A DNA stretch of 64,000 nt from JAGNGI01 sp035448825. Lineage in GTDB: Bacteria; Fidelibacterota; UBA2242. The stretch is from NCBI GenBank assembly GCA_035448825.1, contig DAOTJS010000013.1:4057-68056 (forward strand). The letters run 5' to 3'. The notes beneath the pieces are model-generated. The model ran no database searches. It saw nothing but the letters and a program-made list of their open reading frames with translations, and had not been told where the DNA came from. This document shows positions 8,685-18,220 of this stretch, piece by piece; the stretch's first letter is position 1, and every line of letters starts with the position of its first letter. The position numbers were made by a program, and so were the translations under genes.

Positions 8685-9890
8685 TTATTCTATTTCATTT
8701 AGTAATGATTGATAAATATCCATTAATTTCTTAATATAATGTTTCCATAAAAATTTGGACATAATTTTTGCCTTGGCGTTTTCACCGACAGTTTTCGCCT
8801 GTTCAGGATTAGTTACTACTTCAATGATTTTATCAGCGAAATCTTTAATTGAAGAAGTTTTTGATATAAACCCAGTTACTTCGTCATCAATAATTTCTAA
8901 CATATGAGGTGTAGAAATCACCGGTTTGCCAGCTGCCATGTATTCGGTAACTTTGGTTGAAGAACCAAAATAAGTTATTTCACCAGAATAATAGACTAGG
9001 CAGAAATCAACAGCTTGAATGACTTTTTGTAATTCATGATGAGGTAACGGTTTCAATAGGTATATGAAACCACTCAAGTGATTTTCAGATATATACTTAC
9101 TAATACCTTGTTCGGCATCACCATAGCCGATAACAATTAATTTAATATCTTGATTATGAGTTAATGCCAGGTGAAATGCTCTGATAAGATTAAATGTCCC
9201 GTACCAACGGTAAAGACTTCCAGAATAAAGTAAAAGAAGTTTGTGTTGAGCATTGAAAAGACTTCGAATTGTAATCTCTTCCTCGCTAGTTATATGCGCG
9301 GGAATTTCACTACCGTTCAGGATCACGCTATAATGTGGTAGCTTCCAACCACGTTTATTATAGATAAAACTATATATAAATTTAGAATTCAGAATAAGAT
9401 AATTATTATTTGATATAAGAAGTTTTTGATTAGCCAAAGATAGCCAACGTTTGGATGGTTTAAGCGGATTCATCTGCAAAGTTTTTTCCTCGATTCCCGG
9501 TCCAACCATTTGCAAAATATAAGGAATTCTTAAAAACTTTGCAGCTAGCACTCCCCCCCAGGACAATCCGGTATAGCGCTCATGAATAAGCGCGAAATGC
9601 CTTGTGCGGTTTATGGCAATGATTTTTAGGAAAACCCGTAGGCTATCAATAATTCCGGTATATGGAATGATTCGATGCACGAAACCGCGCATATAACGAT
9701 GGGGAAGGATGACAGTTTCAAATTCCTCATATTCCTTTAGTGAGTCAGATTTTTGGACGGTAATGAGGGTTGGATTAACACCCGCTAACTTCAGACCACG
9801 TAATATGGACTGAATATGGATTTTCGGTCCTAGCATTTTGTCGAGATCAAGACCATAATTTGCGCACAAATAGACGATGTTCATAGGCAT
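8685..9890 (-). CDS. Glycosyltransferase family 4
   Basis: The 401-aa GT-B protein has an N-terminal KIHIQSILRGLKLAGVNPT segment, a LIHERYTGLSWGGVLAAKFL stretch typical of GT4 enzymes, and a C-terminal domain with KLLLLYSGSLYRWYGTFNL, LIVIGYGDAEQGI and TEYMAAGKPVIS. The first of the two usual C-terminal glutamates is not obvious, so donor binding may be atypical. Two in-frame ATGs (9890 and 9884) are possible starts. It lies five bases after the flippase gene and upstream of the asnB remnant in the same operon. Confidence 0.87.
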   Translation of the reverse strand: MPMNIVYLCANYGLDLDKMLGPKIHIQSILRGLKLAGVNPTLITVQKSDSLKEYEEFETVILPHRYMRGFVHRIIPYTGIIDSLRVFLKIIAINRTRHFALIHERYTGLSWGGVLAAKFLRIPYILQMVGPGIEEKTLQMNPLKPSKRWLSLANQKLLISNNNYLILNSKFIYSFIYNKRGWKLPHYSVILNGSEIPAHITSEEEITIRSLFNAQHKLLLLYSGSLYRWYGTFNLIRAFHLALTHNQDIKLIVIGYGDAEQGISKYISENHLSGFIYLLKPLPHHELQKVIQAVDFCLVYYSGEITYFGSSTKVTEYMAAGKPVISTPHMLEIIDDEVTGFISKTSSIKDFADKIIEVVTNPEQAKTVGENAKAKIMSKFLWKHYIKKLMDIYQSLLNEIE

Positions 9891-9895
9891 TAAAT

Positions 9896-11395
9896 TTACA
9901 TACGATTACCTTTGAGTCTTTCAAAAATCCGTCTTGGTTCTATGCCGATAATACTGATAGAAGTCCACACGAAGTCAGTAAAACTGCGAGGATAAATTAG
10001 GCGTAAGCTGAATAGATACAAATTACCAAAAATCAACAGATAGAAAATCAGAATCAAAACAACTGGTAAACCAAGATTTATAAACATATACTTAAAAAAC
10101 CGACTGATGACCAAAGAGATCAGGGCACAATTAAAACTTGGTATAAGTATCTTTATAAATTCTATCATTTTTATTTTAAGCATTTTTGAAACGACAATTA
10201 GATAAAAAGCACCACCAAAAGACAGCACAATTGCTACGCCAATAGCTGCACCGGTAATTTCTGCTTTCTGAGTACCTATCCAAACCCCAGTAACCAGAAA
10301 CGGTAATTGAATTAAATTTATGAAAAATAAGTAATGAGTTTTTTTTTGTATCAGAAAAATCTTTCCGGATGGAGCAAAAAGTGATCGAGTAATACCATAA
10401 ATTACAATAATTCGTAGAGGATTTATTGCTGGAATCCATTTATTGCCGAAAATTACTATAATTAATTCATAGGTCGCACCTAGCAGGACCCCAAAAATCG
10501 GAAATGTTACCAGTGAAATCATCTCAGTCACACGAAGGAAAAGACGTTTCATTTCAGCCAAATCGGACTGAACTTTAGAAAGTGTTGGGAGAAAAACCGT
10601 ATTGATTATTTTAACAATATTTTCAACTGGCCAGTTGGCTAGATTAAAGGCGAATGAGTAATAGCCGAGTTTAGCCTTGGAAAGTAGTTTCCCGATAATG
10701 AAATAGTCAATGTTGTTGTTTAAATAACGAATTAGTTCGGCGCCAAGAATACTTTTCCCGAAGGAGAGCACACGTTTAACATCGGCTCGTTCGATATACA
10801 ATGATGGAAACCATTTGGTTTTCATACAGAATGGGATAATTCTTAGCGGACTGGCTAATACTTGTGGAATAACTAAACTCCAAACACCACAACCAAGAAA
10901 TGCTAAGGTGATCACCAGTATAGTATTAAAGATCTCTACACTCAGATTAACAACGGTTAGATATTTGTAATTCAATTCACGGTTCAAAAGTGTACGCGGC
11001 ACCAACTCGAAAGATTGTAAAACAAGACCAATTCCCATCCAAAAGAGAATTGGTTGGAGTATTGGTGTATCATAAAATTTCTTGACCCATGGTGAGATAA
11101 CAATAGTGATAATACCCAAAATCACCATAATGCCAAAATTGATCCAAAAAGCAACGTTAGCGATTTGTTTTACTCGTTTTTCTTCAACGATAATTGCGGC
11201 ATCTATACCCCAGGCACTCAACAGCATGACAAATCCCAGAACTAACCGCGCAAGCGCAATGACACCGAAATCGTCCGGCATAAGTAAGCGCGCCAGCACA
11301 ATTGAGGAGGCCATTGAGACAAGACGATAGCCAACTTGCCCGATACCGACCCATCGGACGCCGGACTTAGCCTGCTCGATGACAGAATCAGCCAC
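9896..11395 (-). CDS. Lipopolysaccharide/O-antigen flippase (Wzx/PST-type, MOP superfamily)
   Basis: The 499-aa polytopic membrane protein has about 12-14 predicted helices. It opens with the family-typical amphipathic start SGVRWVGIGQVGYRLVSMAS and LARLLMPDDFGVIALARL. It should flip undecaprenyl-pyrophosphate-linked repeat units to the periplasmic side. The C-terminal part has further helices ending in LYLFSLRLIYP. Its place between the GT39-like protein and the glycosyltransferases fits the Wzx/Wzy pathway, matching the Wzy-like, Wzz-like and Wza-like genes upstream in the operon. Confidence 0.9.
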   Translation of the reverse strand: MADSVIEQAKSGVRWVGIGQVGYRLVSMASSIVLARLLMPDDFGVIALARLVLGFVMLLSAWGIDAAIIVEEKRVKQIANVAFWINFGIMVILGIITIVISPWVKKFYDTPILQPILFWMGIGLVLQSFELVPRTLLNRELNYKYLTVVNLSVEIFNTILVITLAFLGCGVWSLVIPQVLASPLRIIPFCMKTKWFPSLYIERADVKRVLSFGKSILGAELIRYLNNNIDYFIIGKLLSKAKLGYYSFAFNLANWPVENIVKIINTVFLPTLSKVQSDLAEMKRLFLRVTEMISLVTFPIFGVLLGATYELIIVIFGNKWIPAINPLRIIVIYGITRSLFAPSGKIFLIQKKTHYLFFINLIQLPFLVTGVWIGTQKAEITGAAIGVAIVLSFGGAFYLIVVSKMLKIKMIEFIKILIPSFNCALISLVISRFFKYMFINLGLPVVLILIFYLLIFGNLYLFSLRLIYPRSFTDFVWTSISIIGIEPRRIFERLKGNRM

Positions 11396-11477
11396 GTTTT
11401 ACCCCGGAAGGATTCCACCCACCGCCAAAAACACAAATATCGCCATATTTACTTAGATAGTAAAACATTTCAATTCC

Positions 11478-12779
11478 TTATCCTTGGCGACCTTTGTGGT
11501 TTAAAAGTATTTGGTTGTTCAGGAAATAACCGAGGGCAAAAAATATTACTGGAATAAGCGGTAGAAAATAACGTTGAATTGCATGAGATGCAGAATGCAA
11601 AGCAGTTAGGTAAACGACCAGAGTAATCAATATAAAGGAGCTGGAGAAATCGCGCCGGGCAAATTGCCATAAGCCGCAAATGCCGAGAATAGTCATAAGG
11701 TATTTAAATAGTAGAGCAATAACGAAAATTACCGGAGATATTACTTTTAGCGTTGTCTGACCGATTGGTGGCGAGAACCAGAAGATTAAAAATCGGTTAA
11801 CACATAAAATGCAATATCTAACAGGATGACTAAGTATGATTTCGATGGCTTTTTTTTCCAGCAATTGATTTAATTCAACTAAAGAATTAAGATCGTATTT
11901 TTGGTAATATTCCGAGCTTAATCTTGATTGTAATTCGGCCGATTCTGTGCGTTGCTGTTCATATTTTGCAATGTCAGTAACGGAATACCATACGGTTCGG
12001 TTTTCGATTTCGAGGTTAGCTTGCCAGAGTGCTAACCCGCTGGAGCTTTCGGTGGGAATCCACTCATGGAAAACAATCCGATTGCGAATTGTCCAAGGCA
12101 ACAGGGTAAGAATTGCGATCATTGCGGTAATCATCGCATCTTTCATTTTTTTATTGTGAAAGAAAATGCGGATAAGCAAACTTAATATCAGGATAAAAAC
12201 TGGGAAATAGAGAAAAGTCGGTCGGATTAGAGCCAATATCCCAATTAATATACCCTGTAATACTACATTCAAGTTTTTGTTTTTGAGGTGATTTTTATTT
12301 AAGGTTAAATTGATTAATAACGATATAATAAACATCGTTAATATTTCGGCATAAAACGTATTTACATAAATGAATGATGTGTTAAAAGTAAAAAGTAAAA
12401 TAACAACAATCCGAATTGTGGAATTGATATTCATCTTCTTTAATGATAGATATACAAGCCAGATAGTTAATATATTGATAAGTGCTTGGATTATATATAA
12501 ATGGTTCGGATTGGTTCCAACAATTTTCATAAAAGATGCTAAAAAGAATGGGTAGCCTGGCGAACGTCTAACGGTTGGATTCTCACCATCAATCGAGAAA
12601 CGATGGTGCTCAATTAAATTTTTAGCGATGGAATAATATTCTAAAGCATCTCGATCTATTGGTTCATCAATTGTGATAATGACTGCCAGCCGGACAACCA
12701 AACCAATTAAAAGGATCCCACAAATAATTAGGATTTCATTTTTGCAAAGTATATTTGATAGGCGTGAAAAATATTTCAT
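11478..12779 (-). CDS. GT39-like integral membrane glycosyltransferase
   Basis: The 433-aa protein has multiple membrane spans. The first periplasmic loop contains DEPIDRDALEYYSIAKNLIE and a PTVRRSPGYPFFLASFMK motif, characteristic of the ArnT/PMT (GT39/GT-C) family. There the acidic residues near helix 1 bind the polyprenyl-phosphate sugar donor, and the RxPGYP segment is strongly conserved. These enzymes transfer a sugar from a lipid carrier on the periplasmic side. In this operon it may use the product of the DPM1-like GT2 at 13460-14398. Its acceptor is unknown. Confidence 0.85.
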   Translation of the reverse strand: MKYFSRLSNILCKNEILIICGILLIGLVVRLAVIITIDEPIDRDALEYYSIAKNLIEHHRFSIDGENPTVRRSPGYPFFLASFMKIVGTNPNHLYIIQALINILTIWLVYLSLKKMNINSTIRIVVILLFTFNTSFIYVNTFYAEILTMFIISLLINLTLNKNHLKNKNLNVVLQGILIGILALIRPTFLYFPVFILILSLLIRIFFHNKKMKDAMITAMIAILTLLPWTIRNRIVFHEWIPTESSSGLALWQANLEIENRTVWYSVTDIAKYEQQRTESAELQSRLSSEYYQKYDLNSLVELNQLLEKKAIEIILSHPVRYCILCVNRFLIFWFSPPIGQTTLKVISPVIFVIALLFKYLMTILGICGLWQFARRDFSSSFILITLVVYLTALHSASHAIQRYFLPLIPVIFFALGYFLNNQILLNHKGRQG

Positions 12780-12809
12780 TCCGTTTAATGTCCTGTTAAT
12801 TTAATATAC

Positions 12810-13394
12810 TTATTCTATCGGTGTTGCGACAATCATCTGGTTAAGTCCCATTAGAAATCTTTCATAAGAGATTATTTGATATCCGGATTGTTTTAGTAAA
12901 CATTTGAGTTCTTGTTTTCCTAAGAAGCTTTCGTGTTCCTTCGCACCTGAAAAACTGCATAAATATAATTTAGCAAGCGATTCGTGCAATTTTCTGCCTA
13001 TCGGATGAGGAGTAGTAATAATCAATAAACCATTTGGTTTTAATAACAATAAACTTTGTTTCATTAAGTATTGTGGATCTTTGACATGTTCAATAAAGGC
13101 TAGCATAGTCACTACATCAACTCTAGGTTCAGGAAGCCAATTCTTTATAGTTTCAAACGATTCGGACTGAAGAATATCAAACTCGAGAAATCCATCAAAA
13201 GGATGTAATGAAGGCGGTGCCATACGATCAATACCGTAATATTTGCATTGTTGGGGAAGAAAATGGCGCAAATATCCGGTGCCACAAGCGATGTCCAGAA
13301 CTATGGAATTATTTTTAATGATTCTTGCGGCTTTTTTTAGGCGAATATTTCTAATAAATGGTGAGAGTAACCCTTCCGCTTCCTGATTTTTCAT
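12810..13394 (-). CDS. Class I SAM-dependent methyltransferase
   Basis: The 194-aa protein has the Methyltransf_11/23 layout: motif I VLDIACGTGYLRHFLP at about residues 33-48, motif II near YGIDRM, an acidic post-II segment FDILQS, and motif IV VDVVTMLAFIEHVKDP. It probably methylates a sugar or lipid intermediate in the cytoplasm during polysaccharide synthesis. It is short but complete for the core fold. It lies 30 bases upstream of the GT39-like gene in the operon. Confidence 0.85.
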   Translation of the reverse strand: MKNQEAEGLLSPFIRNIRLKKAARIIKNNSIVLDIACGTGYLRHFLPQQCKYYGIDRMAPPSLHPFDGFLEFDILQSESFETIKNWLPEPRVDVVTMLAFIEHVKDPQYLMKQSLLLLKPNGLLIITTPHPIGRKLHESLAKLYLCSFSGAKEHESFLGKQELKCLLKQSGYQIISYERFLMGLNQMIVATPIE

Positions 13395-13459
13395 TTAAAA
13401 AGTCGAATTCCAGATAAAATAATTAGTTTGTTTTACATATTATTGGTTTATTGGTCGAA

Positions 13460-14398
13460 TTAATTCAGGTAATCTTTTTTGATGCGGTAGAGAGTTTCTT
13501 CCAGCAGTTTGCGATTAGCGGCAATGACATCGGCTAGTAAGCCAATCATTAGCAGGAAAAAACCAATAATCAGAAAAACAGCGGCGATGATTACTGACTG
13601 GATATGACCTTTGCCCTGGCCAATGATCATAAAAATTAAATAACGGATAGATAATAGCAGACCAATGCCAAAATTCGTAACTCCAGTGTAGAAAAAAACT
13701 CTTAGCGGCTGGTACATAGTATAGATTCTTACGATTGTGGCAAAGGAACGCCGTATATAGTACCAGTTACTTTTGAAAAGGCGTGAGGGGCGCTCGGTTT
13801 TGTTAGCCTCGATAGGTACACTAATTATCGGGATGTCTTTTTGTCCCGCTTCGATAATGGTTTCCAGCGTATATGAGAAAGTAGAGATAATATTAATTTG
13901 CAAAGCGGCCTCACGACTGTAGGCGCGAAAACCACTGGTAGTGTCCGGAATTTTAGTTTGGGAGACTTTACGGACAACGTAACTCCCAAGTTTCTCGAGT
14001 TTCTTTTTTAGCCAGGAAAAATCTTCAATTTTGTCAATCTGTCGGTCGCCGATTACGATCTCGGCTTTTTTATCGAGGATCGGCTGAACAAGTCGGGCAA
14101 TATCCGAACCTTTGTATTGGTTATCGGCATCGGTATTGACGATGATGTCGGCGCCGAGTTCCAGCGCTTTTTCCAATCCAGCTTCGAAAGCTCGCGCGAG
14201 CCCTTTGTTCTGATTAAAATGAACGAAATGGTGCACTCCCCACTGGCGAGCAATTTCGACCGTGCGATCTTGACAGCCATCGTCAATGATCAGAATCTCG
14301 ATTGAGTCAATCCCGGGAATGGATTTGGGAAGATCATCGAGGGTCTTTTTTATCGTAGATTCTTCATTATAACATGGAACCTGAATTACTAGGTTCAT
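13460..14398 (-). CDS. Polyprenyl-phosphate mannose synthase-like glycosyltransferase family 2
   Basis: The 312-aa protein has a GT-A domain with VPCYNEESTIKKTL, IDDGCQDRT, NQNKGLARAFEAGLEKAL and a DAD metal-binding triplet (NTDADNQY), the arrangement of DPM1/GtrB-type enzymes. Two C-terminal helices (about residues 230-255 and 265-290) anchor it in the membrane. These enzymes load a sugar from a nucleotide donor onto polyprenyl phosphate. The GT39-like protein in the same operon is a natural user of that product. The start is the ATG at 14398. Confidence 0.9.
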   Translation of the reverse strand: MNLVIQVPCYNEESTIKKTLDDLPKSIPGIDSIEILIIDDGCQDRTVEIARQWGVHHFVHFNQNKGLARAFEAGLEKALELGADIIVNTDADNQYKGSDIARLVQPILDKKAEIVIGDRQIDKIEDFSWLKKKLEKLGSYVVRKVSQTKIPDTTSGFRAYSREAALQINIISTFSYTLETIIEAGQKDIPIISVPIEANKTERPSRLFKSNWYYIRRSFATIVRIYTMYQPLRVFFYTGVTNFGIGLLLSIRYLIFMIIGQGKGHIQSVIIAAVFLIIGFFLLMIGLLADVIAANRKLLEETLYRIKKDYLN

Positions 14399-14512
14399 TT
14401 TGACCTCTCTGGTTGAATGGCACAGCCCCGTCAGCTACATTTTAGTGACGGAGATTTTATCGCCATTAATATCAGTATCTTTTGTGAAAAAGTCACTAAA
14501 AATTTTCAACCG

Positions 14513-15652
14513 TTAAATTTCAGTTCCCTTTAAGAACCCGCTTAATGGCACTATTATTTTAAAAACGTCTTCCTTGCTGGCAAATTTTCCGGGAAACGTT
14601 TTCATAACGGATTCTGCAATCTCATCCCAGCTATTTTTCCCGTCAATTTGATTCAGGATAAAGGCTTGAATCAATCCCTTTTCATTCAAGCTGGGAATAA
14701 CATCGCGCCGCATTTGGCTGAATTGTTGGAGGTCGAAAAAACGACCGCTGAAGGTATCTTGTTCTTGGCTGCCGGAAGGGTGGGTGATTTTCCACTTGTA
14801 ATCTATTAAACCGCTAGGCGCCGATTCCAGTACCATCAAGGAAATTTTGACCTGGTCGCCGGTTTTGACATTAATAGGATAACGGAATGGAAATATCAGC
14901 TGGCCCCAAGAATTATTGCCGGATTGAGGTGAATTAGAGAAAAACTGTTTGTTAGTAAACCAGCAATCCCACCAACCGATTAAACCGTGAATTTGGCCAT
15001 CTTCCTGAATACTTACTTCGAATTGTTTTTGGAATGTGAAATCAGTTTCAGTTTTCAAATCAATTGTTTTGACAGGAAAAGGTGCGGATAGGAGTTTTTT
15101 AGGGTGAGAATCGGCATAATAAGTTTGATTAAAAGCAATTTCGGTAGTATAACTCCAATCGAAACCAAACAGCTGGTCATTATCCGCCGCAAAAAGGTCA
15201 AGTTCGTTGCGCCAGGCTTGACATTCGAAAGGAGTAATATATAAAATAATTCGGGCGGGAATGAACCGACCGTCCGTTTTCAAGAAACGTTCACGGGCAT
15301 CGCGTAGGACCTCAAGGAGGTTGTGATAGTAAAAAAATGGCCCGAAATCTTCCATAATGATAAGGTCGGCTTTTTCCGGTAAATCTATTTCCGTTGAACG
15401 GCCGTGAATAAAATTTATACGATCGGCTAAATTGTTACATTCAGCAAGTTCCCGGCCGATATAGAAAATATCATTCATCTCGATGGCATACACGGTTTTT
15501 GCGCCGGCTTGGGCAGCGAAAAATGAATAAGTACCAAGCGCACTACCGATTTCCACTACTGTGGAATTATGATTAATGGAGTTGTTTATAGCCTGACGAA
15601 AATTCTCGATTCGAATCCGGTCGTTGAGCAAATCGCGAAAATACTTTATCAT
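14513..15652 (-). CDS. PRMT-like SAM-dependent methyltransferase with C-terminal helical tail
   Basis: The 379-aa protein opens with a class I methyltransferase core (VVEIGSALGTYSFFAAQAGA at about residues 34-53, YAIEMND, and the acidic loop IIMEDFGPFFYYHNLL that resembles the double-E loop of arginine methyltransferases). A beta-rich region like the PRMT barrel follows. The last 70 residues (LNEKGLIQAF, IDGKNSWDEIAESVM) look like a PqqD-type winged-helix fold; that comparison is inference. It follows the HPr-kinase-like gene by one base and the PqqD gene beyond, forming a tight three-gene set. A peptide or protein substrate is possible; the target is unknown. Confidence 0.75.
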   Translation of the reverse strand: MIKYFRDLLNDRIRIENFRQAINNSINHNSTVVEIGSALGTYSFFAAQAGAKTVYAIEMNDIFYIGRELAECNNLADRINFIHGRSTEIDLPEKADLIIMEDFGPFFYYHNLLEVLRDARERFLKTDGRFIPARIILYITPFECQAWRNELDLFAADNDQLFGFDWSYTTEIAFNQTYYADSHPKKLLSAPFPVKTIDLKTETDFTFQKQFEVSIQEDGQIHGLIGWWDCWFTNKQFFSNSPQSGNNSWGQLIFPFRYPINVKTGDQVKISLMVLESAPSGLIDYKWKITHPSGSQEQDTFSGRFFDLQQFSQMRRDVIPSLNEKGLIQAFILNQIDGKNSWDEIAESVMKTFPGKFASKEDVFKIIVPLSGFLKGTEI

Positions 15653-15653
15653 T

Positions 15654-16502
15654 TCATTTAATTTGGTTTAATTGTTCAATAAGCGCTCGGCTTTCAGTCG
15701 GCGACAAATCCATCGGGCTGGAAATTTTTAGGCGATAGACGGCGCTTGTATCTAATAAACTGACCAGAAAGTTGAGCCATTTTCCCACGTTAAAGTTGCG
15801 ATCGAGAAGATATTGGGTTAAAAGCTTAAAAGCTTGGTGATGCTCCAGCGGCTGCAAGTTAAAACCATTATGGTCGGATTTTTCCAGAAAGACCAGTCCT
15901 TTTAAAGGTACGGGGTTTAAATAAACTGATCCGAAAAGAGACGGTGAAATATAGCGGGCGTCAATTTTCCCGTTAGATTCATCGTCGAGATTGAAAATAG
16001 GTGAATCGAGTGGGATTTTAATTTTATTGCATAAATGAGGCTTGATAATCAGATTGCGGGGAAAAGGAATTATCTGCTGGTTTAAATCAACGATGGCGAA
16101 TTCATCCGAGAGTAGCTCCCAATTGTAATGTATAAGCAAAATCGCAAGGCTGGTCTTGCCGCTAGAAGCCGCACCGCAGAAGATGAATCCGGCGTCGTTC
16201 TGTTTTAAAGCAGCAGAGTGAAATTTGAGGGTGGATTTATTTTTAGTGAGAAGGTCTTGAACTATTTGCCACTCCAGAGCATATATAATTCTAGTTAGTT
16301 GGCGGTTGCGGTGTGTCAGGCGATTATTACGGAAGAGAAAAAATCGGTCATTTTCAAACATAATCCGATAATGAATTTTAGCGGGGAATTGGGTCGGCCT
16401 AATGATTATTGAAAAGACAGAAGAAATAATATCATTAACTATATCATTACCGCATTCAATACTAACCTCGCCTGAGCCGATCTGGATTTTAAAAAGTGGC
16501 AT
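15654..16502 (-). CDS. HPr kinase-like (HprK-related) P-loop protein
   Basis: The 282-aa protein carries a P-loop GAASSGKT at residues 110-117, preceded by FHSAAL (His95, compare the HprK region) and followed by LSDEFAIVD (residues 132-138), which corresponds to the ADD motif of HPr kinase. It lacks the HprK N-terminal domain and shows none of the C-terminal signature seen in the true HprK at 38512-39495. HprK-related proteins next to PqqD-like chaperones are known from peptide-modification and exosortase-associated cassettes. A role as an ATP-dependent kinase on a small molecule or peptide is inference. It overlaps the PqqD gene stop by one base. Confidence 0.78.
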   Translation of the reverse strand: MPLFKIQIGSGEVSIECGNDIVNDIISSVFSIIIRPTQFPAKIHYRIMFENDRFFLFRNNRLTHRNRQLTRIIYALEWQIVQDLLTKNKSTLKFHSAALKQNDAGFIFCGAASSGKTSLAILLIHYNWELLSDEFAIVDLNQQIIPFPRNLIIKPHLCNKIKIPLDSPIFNLDDESNGKIDARYISPSLFGSVYLNPVPLKGLVFLEKSDHNGFNLQPLEHHQAFKLLTQYLLDRNFNVGKWLNFLVSLLDTSAVYRLKISSPMDLSPTESRALIEQLNQIK

Positions 16503-16783
16503 CAGTCATCAGTCAGCAGATTAAGAGTCCTAAATTTTTCGATAATTTTGATCACTTCGTTAGCAGGATCAGATTCAAACTGACTAAAATTTTGCTTTAT
16601 TGAATTGATTATTTCAGCAACGGTATGATTCCCATCGCATAGAATCCAGATGTAAGCCGCAGTTGTATTAAGTGAATGAAAGGTATCGGTGTTATACTCA
16701 TACACAACACCGCCGTCTTTTAATTCCCGAAAGGGTAGATCGCGTCGGGCAGTTGGCTGAAAATCCAGATCAATTATTTTCAT
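16502..16783 (-). CDS. PqqD family peptide-chaperone-like protein
   Basis: The 93-aa protein matches the PqqD fold: an N-terminal strand region with GGVVYEYNTDTFHSLNTTAA, a central WILCDGNHTVAEII and a C-terminal helix ending LNLLTDD. PqqD proteins bind a precursor peptide and deliver it to a modifying enzyme. No precursor peptide or adjacent radical-SAM maturase was found in this operon, so its client is unclear. It is the first gene of the PqqD / HprK-like / PRMT-like trio and lies 22 bases downstream of the Wzy-like gene. Confidence 0.85.
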   Translation of the reverse strand: MKIIDLDFQPTARRDLPFRELKDGGVVYEYNTDTFHSLNTTAAYIWILCDGNHTVAEIINSIKQNFSQFESDPANEVIKIIEKFRTLNLLTDD

Positions 16784-16805
16784 AATAACTATCTATTTTC
16801 CAATT

Positions 16806-18215
16806 TTATTGTTGAGGTACTTTTTCAATTTCTGGTAATTTTTCCGTTTCTAATTCTTCTACTTCGGGGACTGCCATAACCAGACCGCACGCTAACCAAA
16901 AAGGCTCGATTATCCGCACGATGATAAAAGTATTGGCAGTAATGCTATGAGCCATCATTGCAATCGTTCCGACAAAAAAGCCCTGGGCTAAGGCTCGATA
17001 GAGCGGGGTCTTAGCATCAGAATAAACTTTACGAATATTTAATAATAATGAAAATTGCAAATAGAGAAAGGCGACTAAACCGATTATTCCGGTTTCAATG
17101 AGTACTCGAATATATTGCGCATCCAGAAAACGCCAGCCGGTCACTCCAAAACCAAGTAACGGGTGCTTGGTAACATCTTTGAGAGCCGAACGCCAACTAC
17201 GAATTCGTTCGGAAGCGGAAGTATCAATCGTTATACCGCCGATATGTTCCTGGAGAGTAGCGTCGTAGCCTTGTTGTTCGGTGAAAGTATATTTAACGCG
17301 GTCAATTACAGACTGAGGGAAAACATAGGGAGCTAATATAAAAACTAAAGTCGCAATTCCGAAAACAATCCAGCGTTTTTTACTGACGGCAATATAAGCG
17401 ATTATAACAGCTATGGCGGCCAGCCATGATCCACGCGAATAAGTCATTAAAAGAGGATAAAAAGAAATTATCGTTACCAAAAGAAGCCCACGACGGAGGT
17501 GCCTGTTAGTTATGGCATCGTCATTCAATATCAAACCCAGGTTAATAGCTATTAGTAAAACGAGATAGCCACCGAGAGTATTAGGTTCACCCGACTCGCC
17601 TTCGAATGGGGCAGTGATCCGTTGACCACTAGGCGCCTGAATCAAAGCGAAAATGGTAACTATGATAAAGGTGATTATCAGAGAAATCAGGTAATTATTG
17701 ATTTGTTTTTTTGTGCGAACCTGATTCATTACCATAAAATAAATCATAAAATATTGGGTATATTTTAAAACGAAGAGCGAACCAGTGAGAAAATTCACTC
17801 TTCCGGCTAACATTCCGATTCCTGTTGACAGAATGCACACTAAAGTATAAATCCAGATTGGTTTATTTAAAGGTGTTTTACGAAAAAGACCTAGTTCCTT
17901 ATTAATGGCCGTTTTTGCTAACCAGGTGAGAATGATGATCCCCAGAATCAGGTCGTCTATTCTGATAGTCATTCCTTCACCGGAAGTCGTCCGTGAACCA
18001 ATTTCCGGTGATAGCAACATTGAAAATATTAAAATATAAATTGCGAAATCGGTATTGGTGAAAGTAACAACCAACAATCCTAGGCTAACTGCTCCTAACA
18101 GAGCATAAATCAAATCAAATTTAATCAGAATAAGAGCAATCAGCAGTGAAAGAGGGATACTTAATAATATAAATAAACGGTTTATCCGATTTTCGAAGGC
18201 TTCACTTAAGCTCAT
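16806..18215 (-). CDS. O-antigen ligase / Wzy-like polymerase
   Basis: The 469-aa membrane protein has about 11-12 hydrophobic spans and a large periplasmic loop with LGFGVTGWRFLDAQYIRVLIETG, the Wzy_C/O-antigen-ligase signature region. A central AFEGESGEPNTLGGYLVL and a YSRGSWLAAIAV segment are further family marks. It either polymerises repeat units or ligates chains at the periplasmic face. The adjacent Wzz-like and Wza-like genes favour a polymerase role. Its last 20 residues are glutamate-rich and cytoplasmic. Confidence 0.85.
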   Translation of the reverse strand: MSLSEAFENRINRLFILLSIPLSLLIALILIKFDLIYALLGAVSLGLLVVTFTNTDFAIYILIFSMLLSPEIGSRTTSGEGMTIRIDDLILGIIILTWLAKTAINKELGLFRKTPLNKPIWIYTLVCILSTGIGMLAGRVNFLTGSLFVLKYTQYFMIYFMVMNQVRTKKQINNYLISLIITFIIVTIFALIQAPSGQRITAPFEGESGEPNTLGGYLVLLIAINLGLILNDDAITNRHLRRGLLLVTIISFYPLLMTYSRGSWLAAIAVIIAYIAVSKKRWIVFGIATLVFILAPYVFPQSVIDRVKYTFTEQQGYDATLQEHIGGITIDTSASERIRSWRSALKDVTKHPLLGFGVTGWRFLDAQYIRVLIETGIIGLVAFLYLQFSLLLNIRKVYSDAKTPLYRALAQGFFVGTIAMMAHSITANTFIIVRIIEPFWLACGLVMAVPEVEELETEKLPEIEKVPQQ

Positions 18216-18220
18216 ATTAA

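Noticed and set aside
14428..14451. CCGTCA/TGACGG hairpin as a terminator
   Set aside because: No T-tract follows on either strand, and the flanking genes look co-transcribed.
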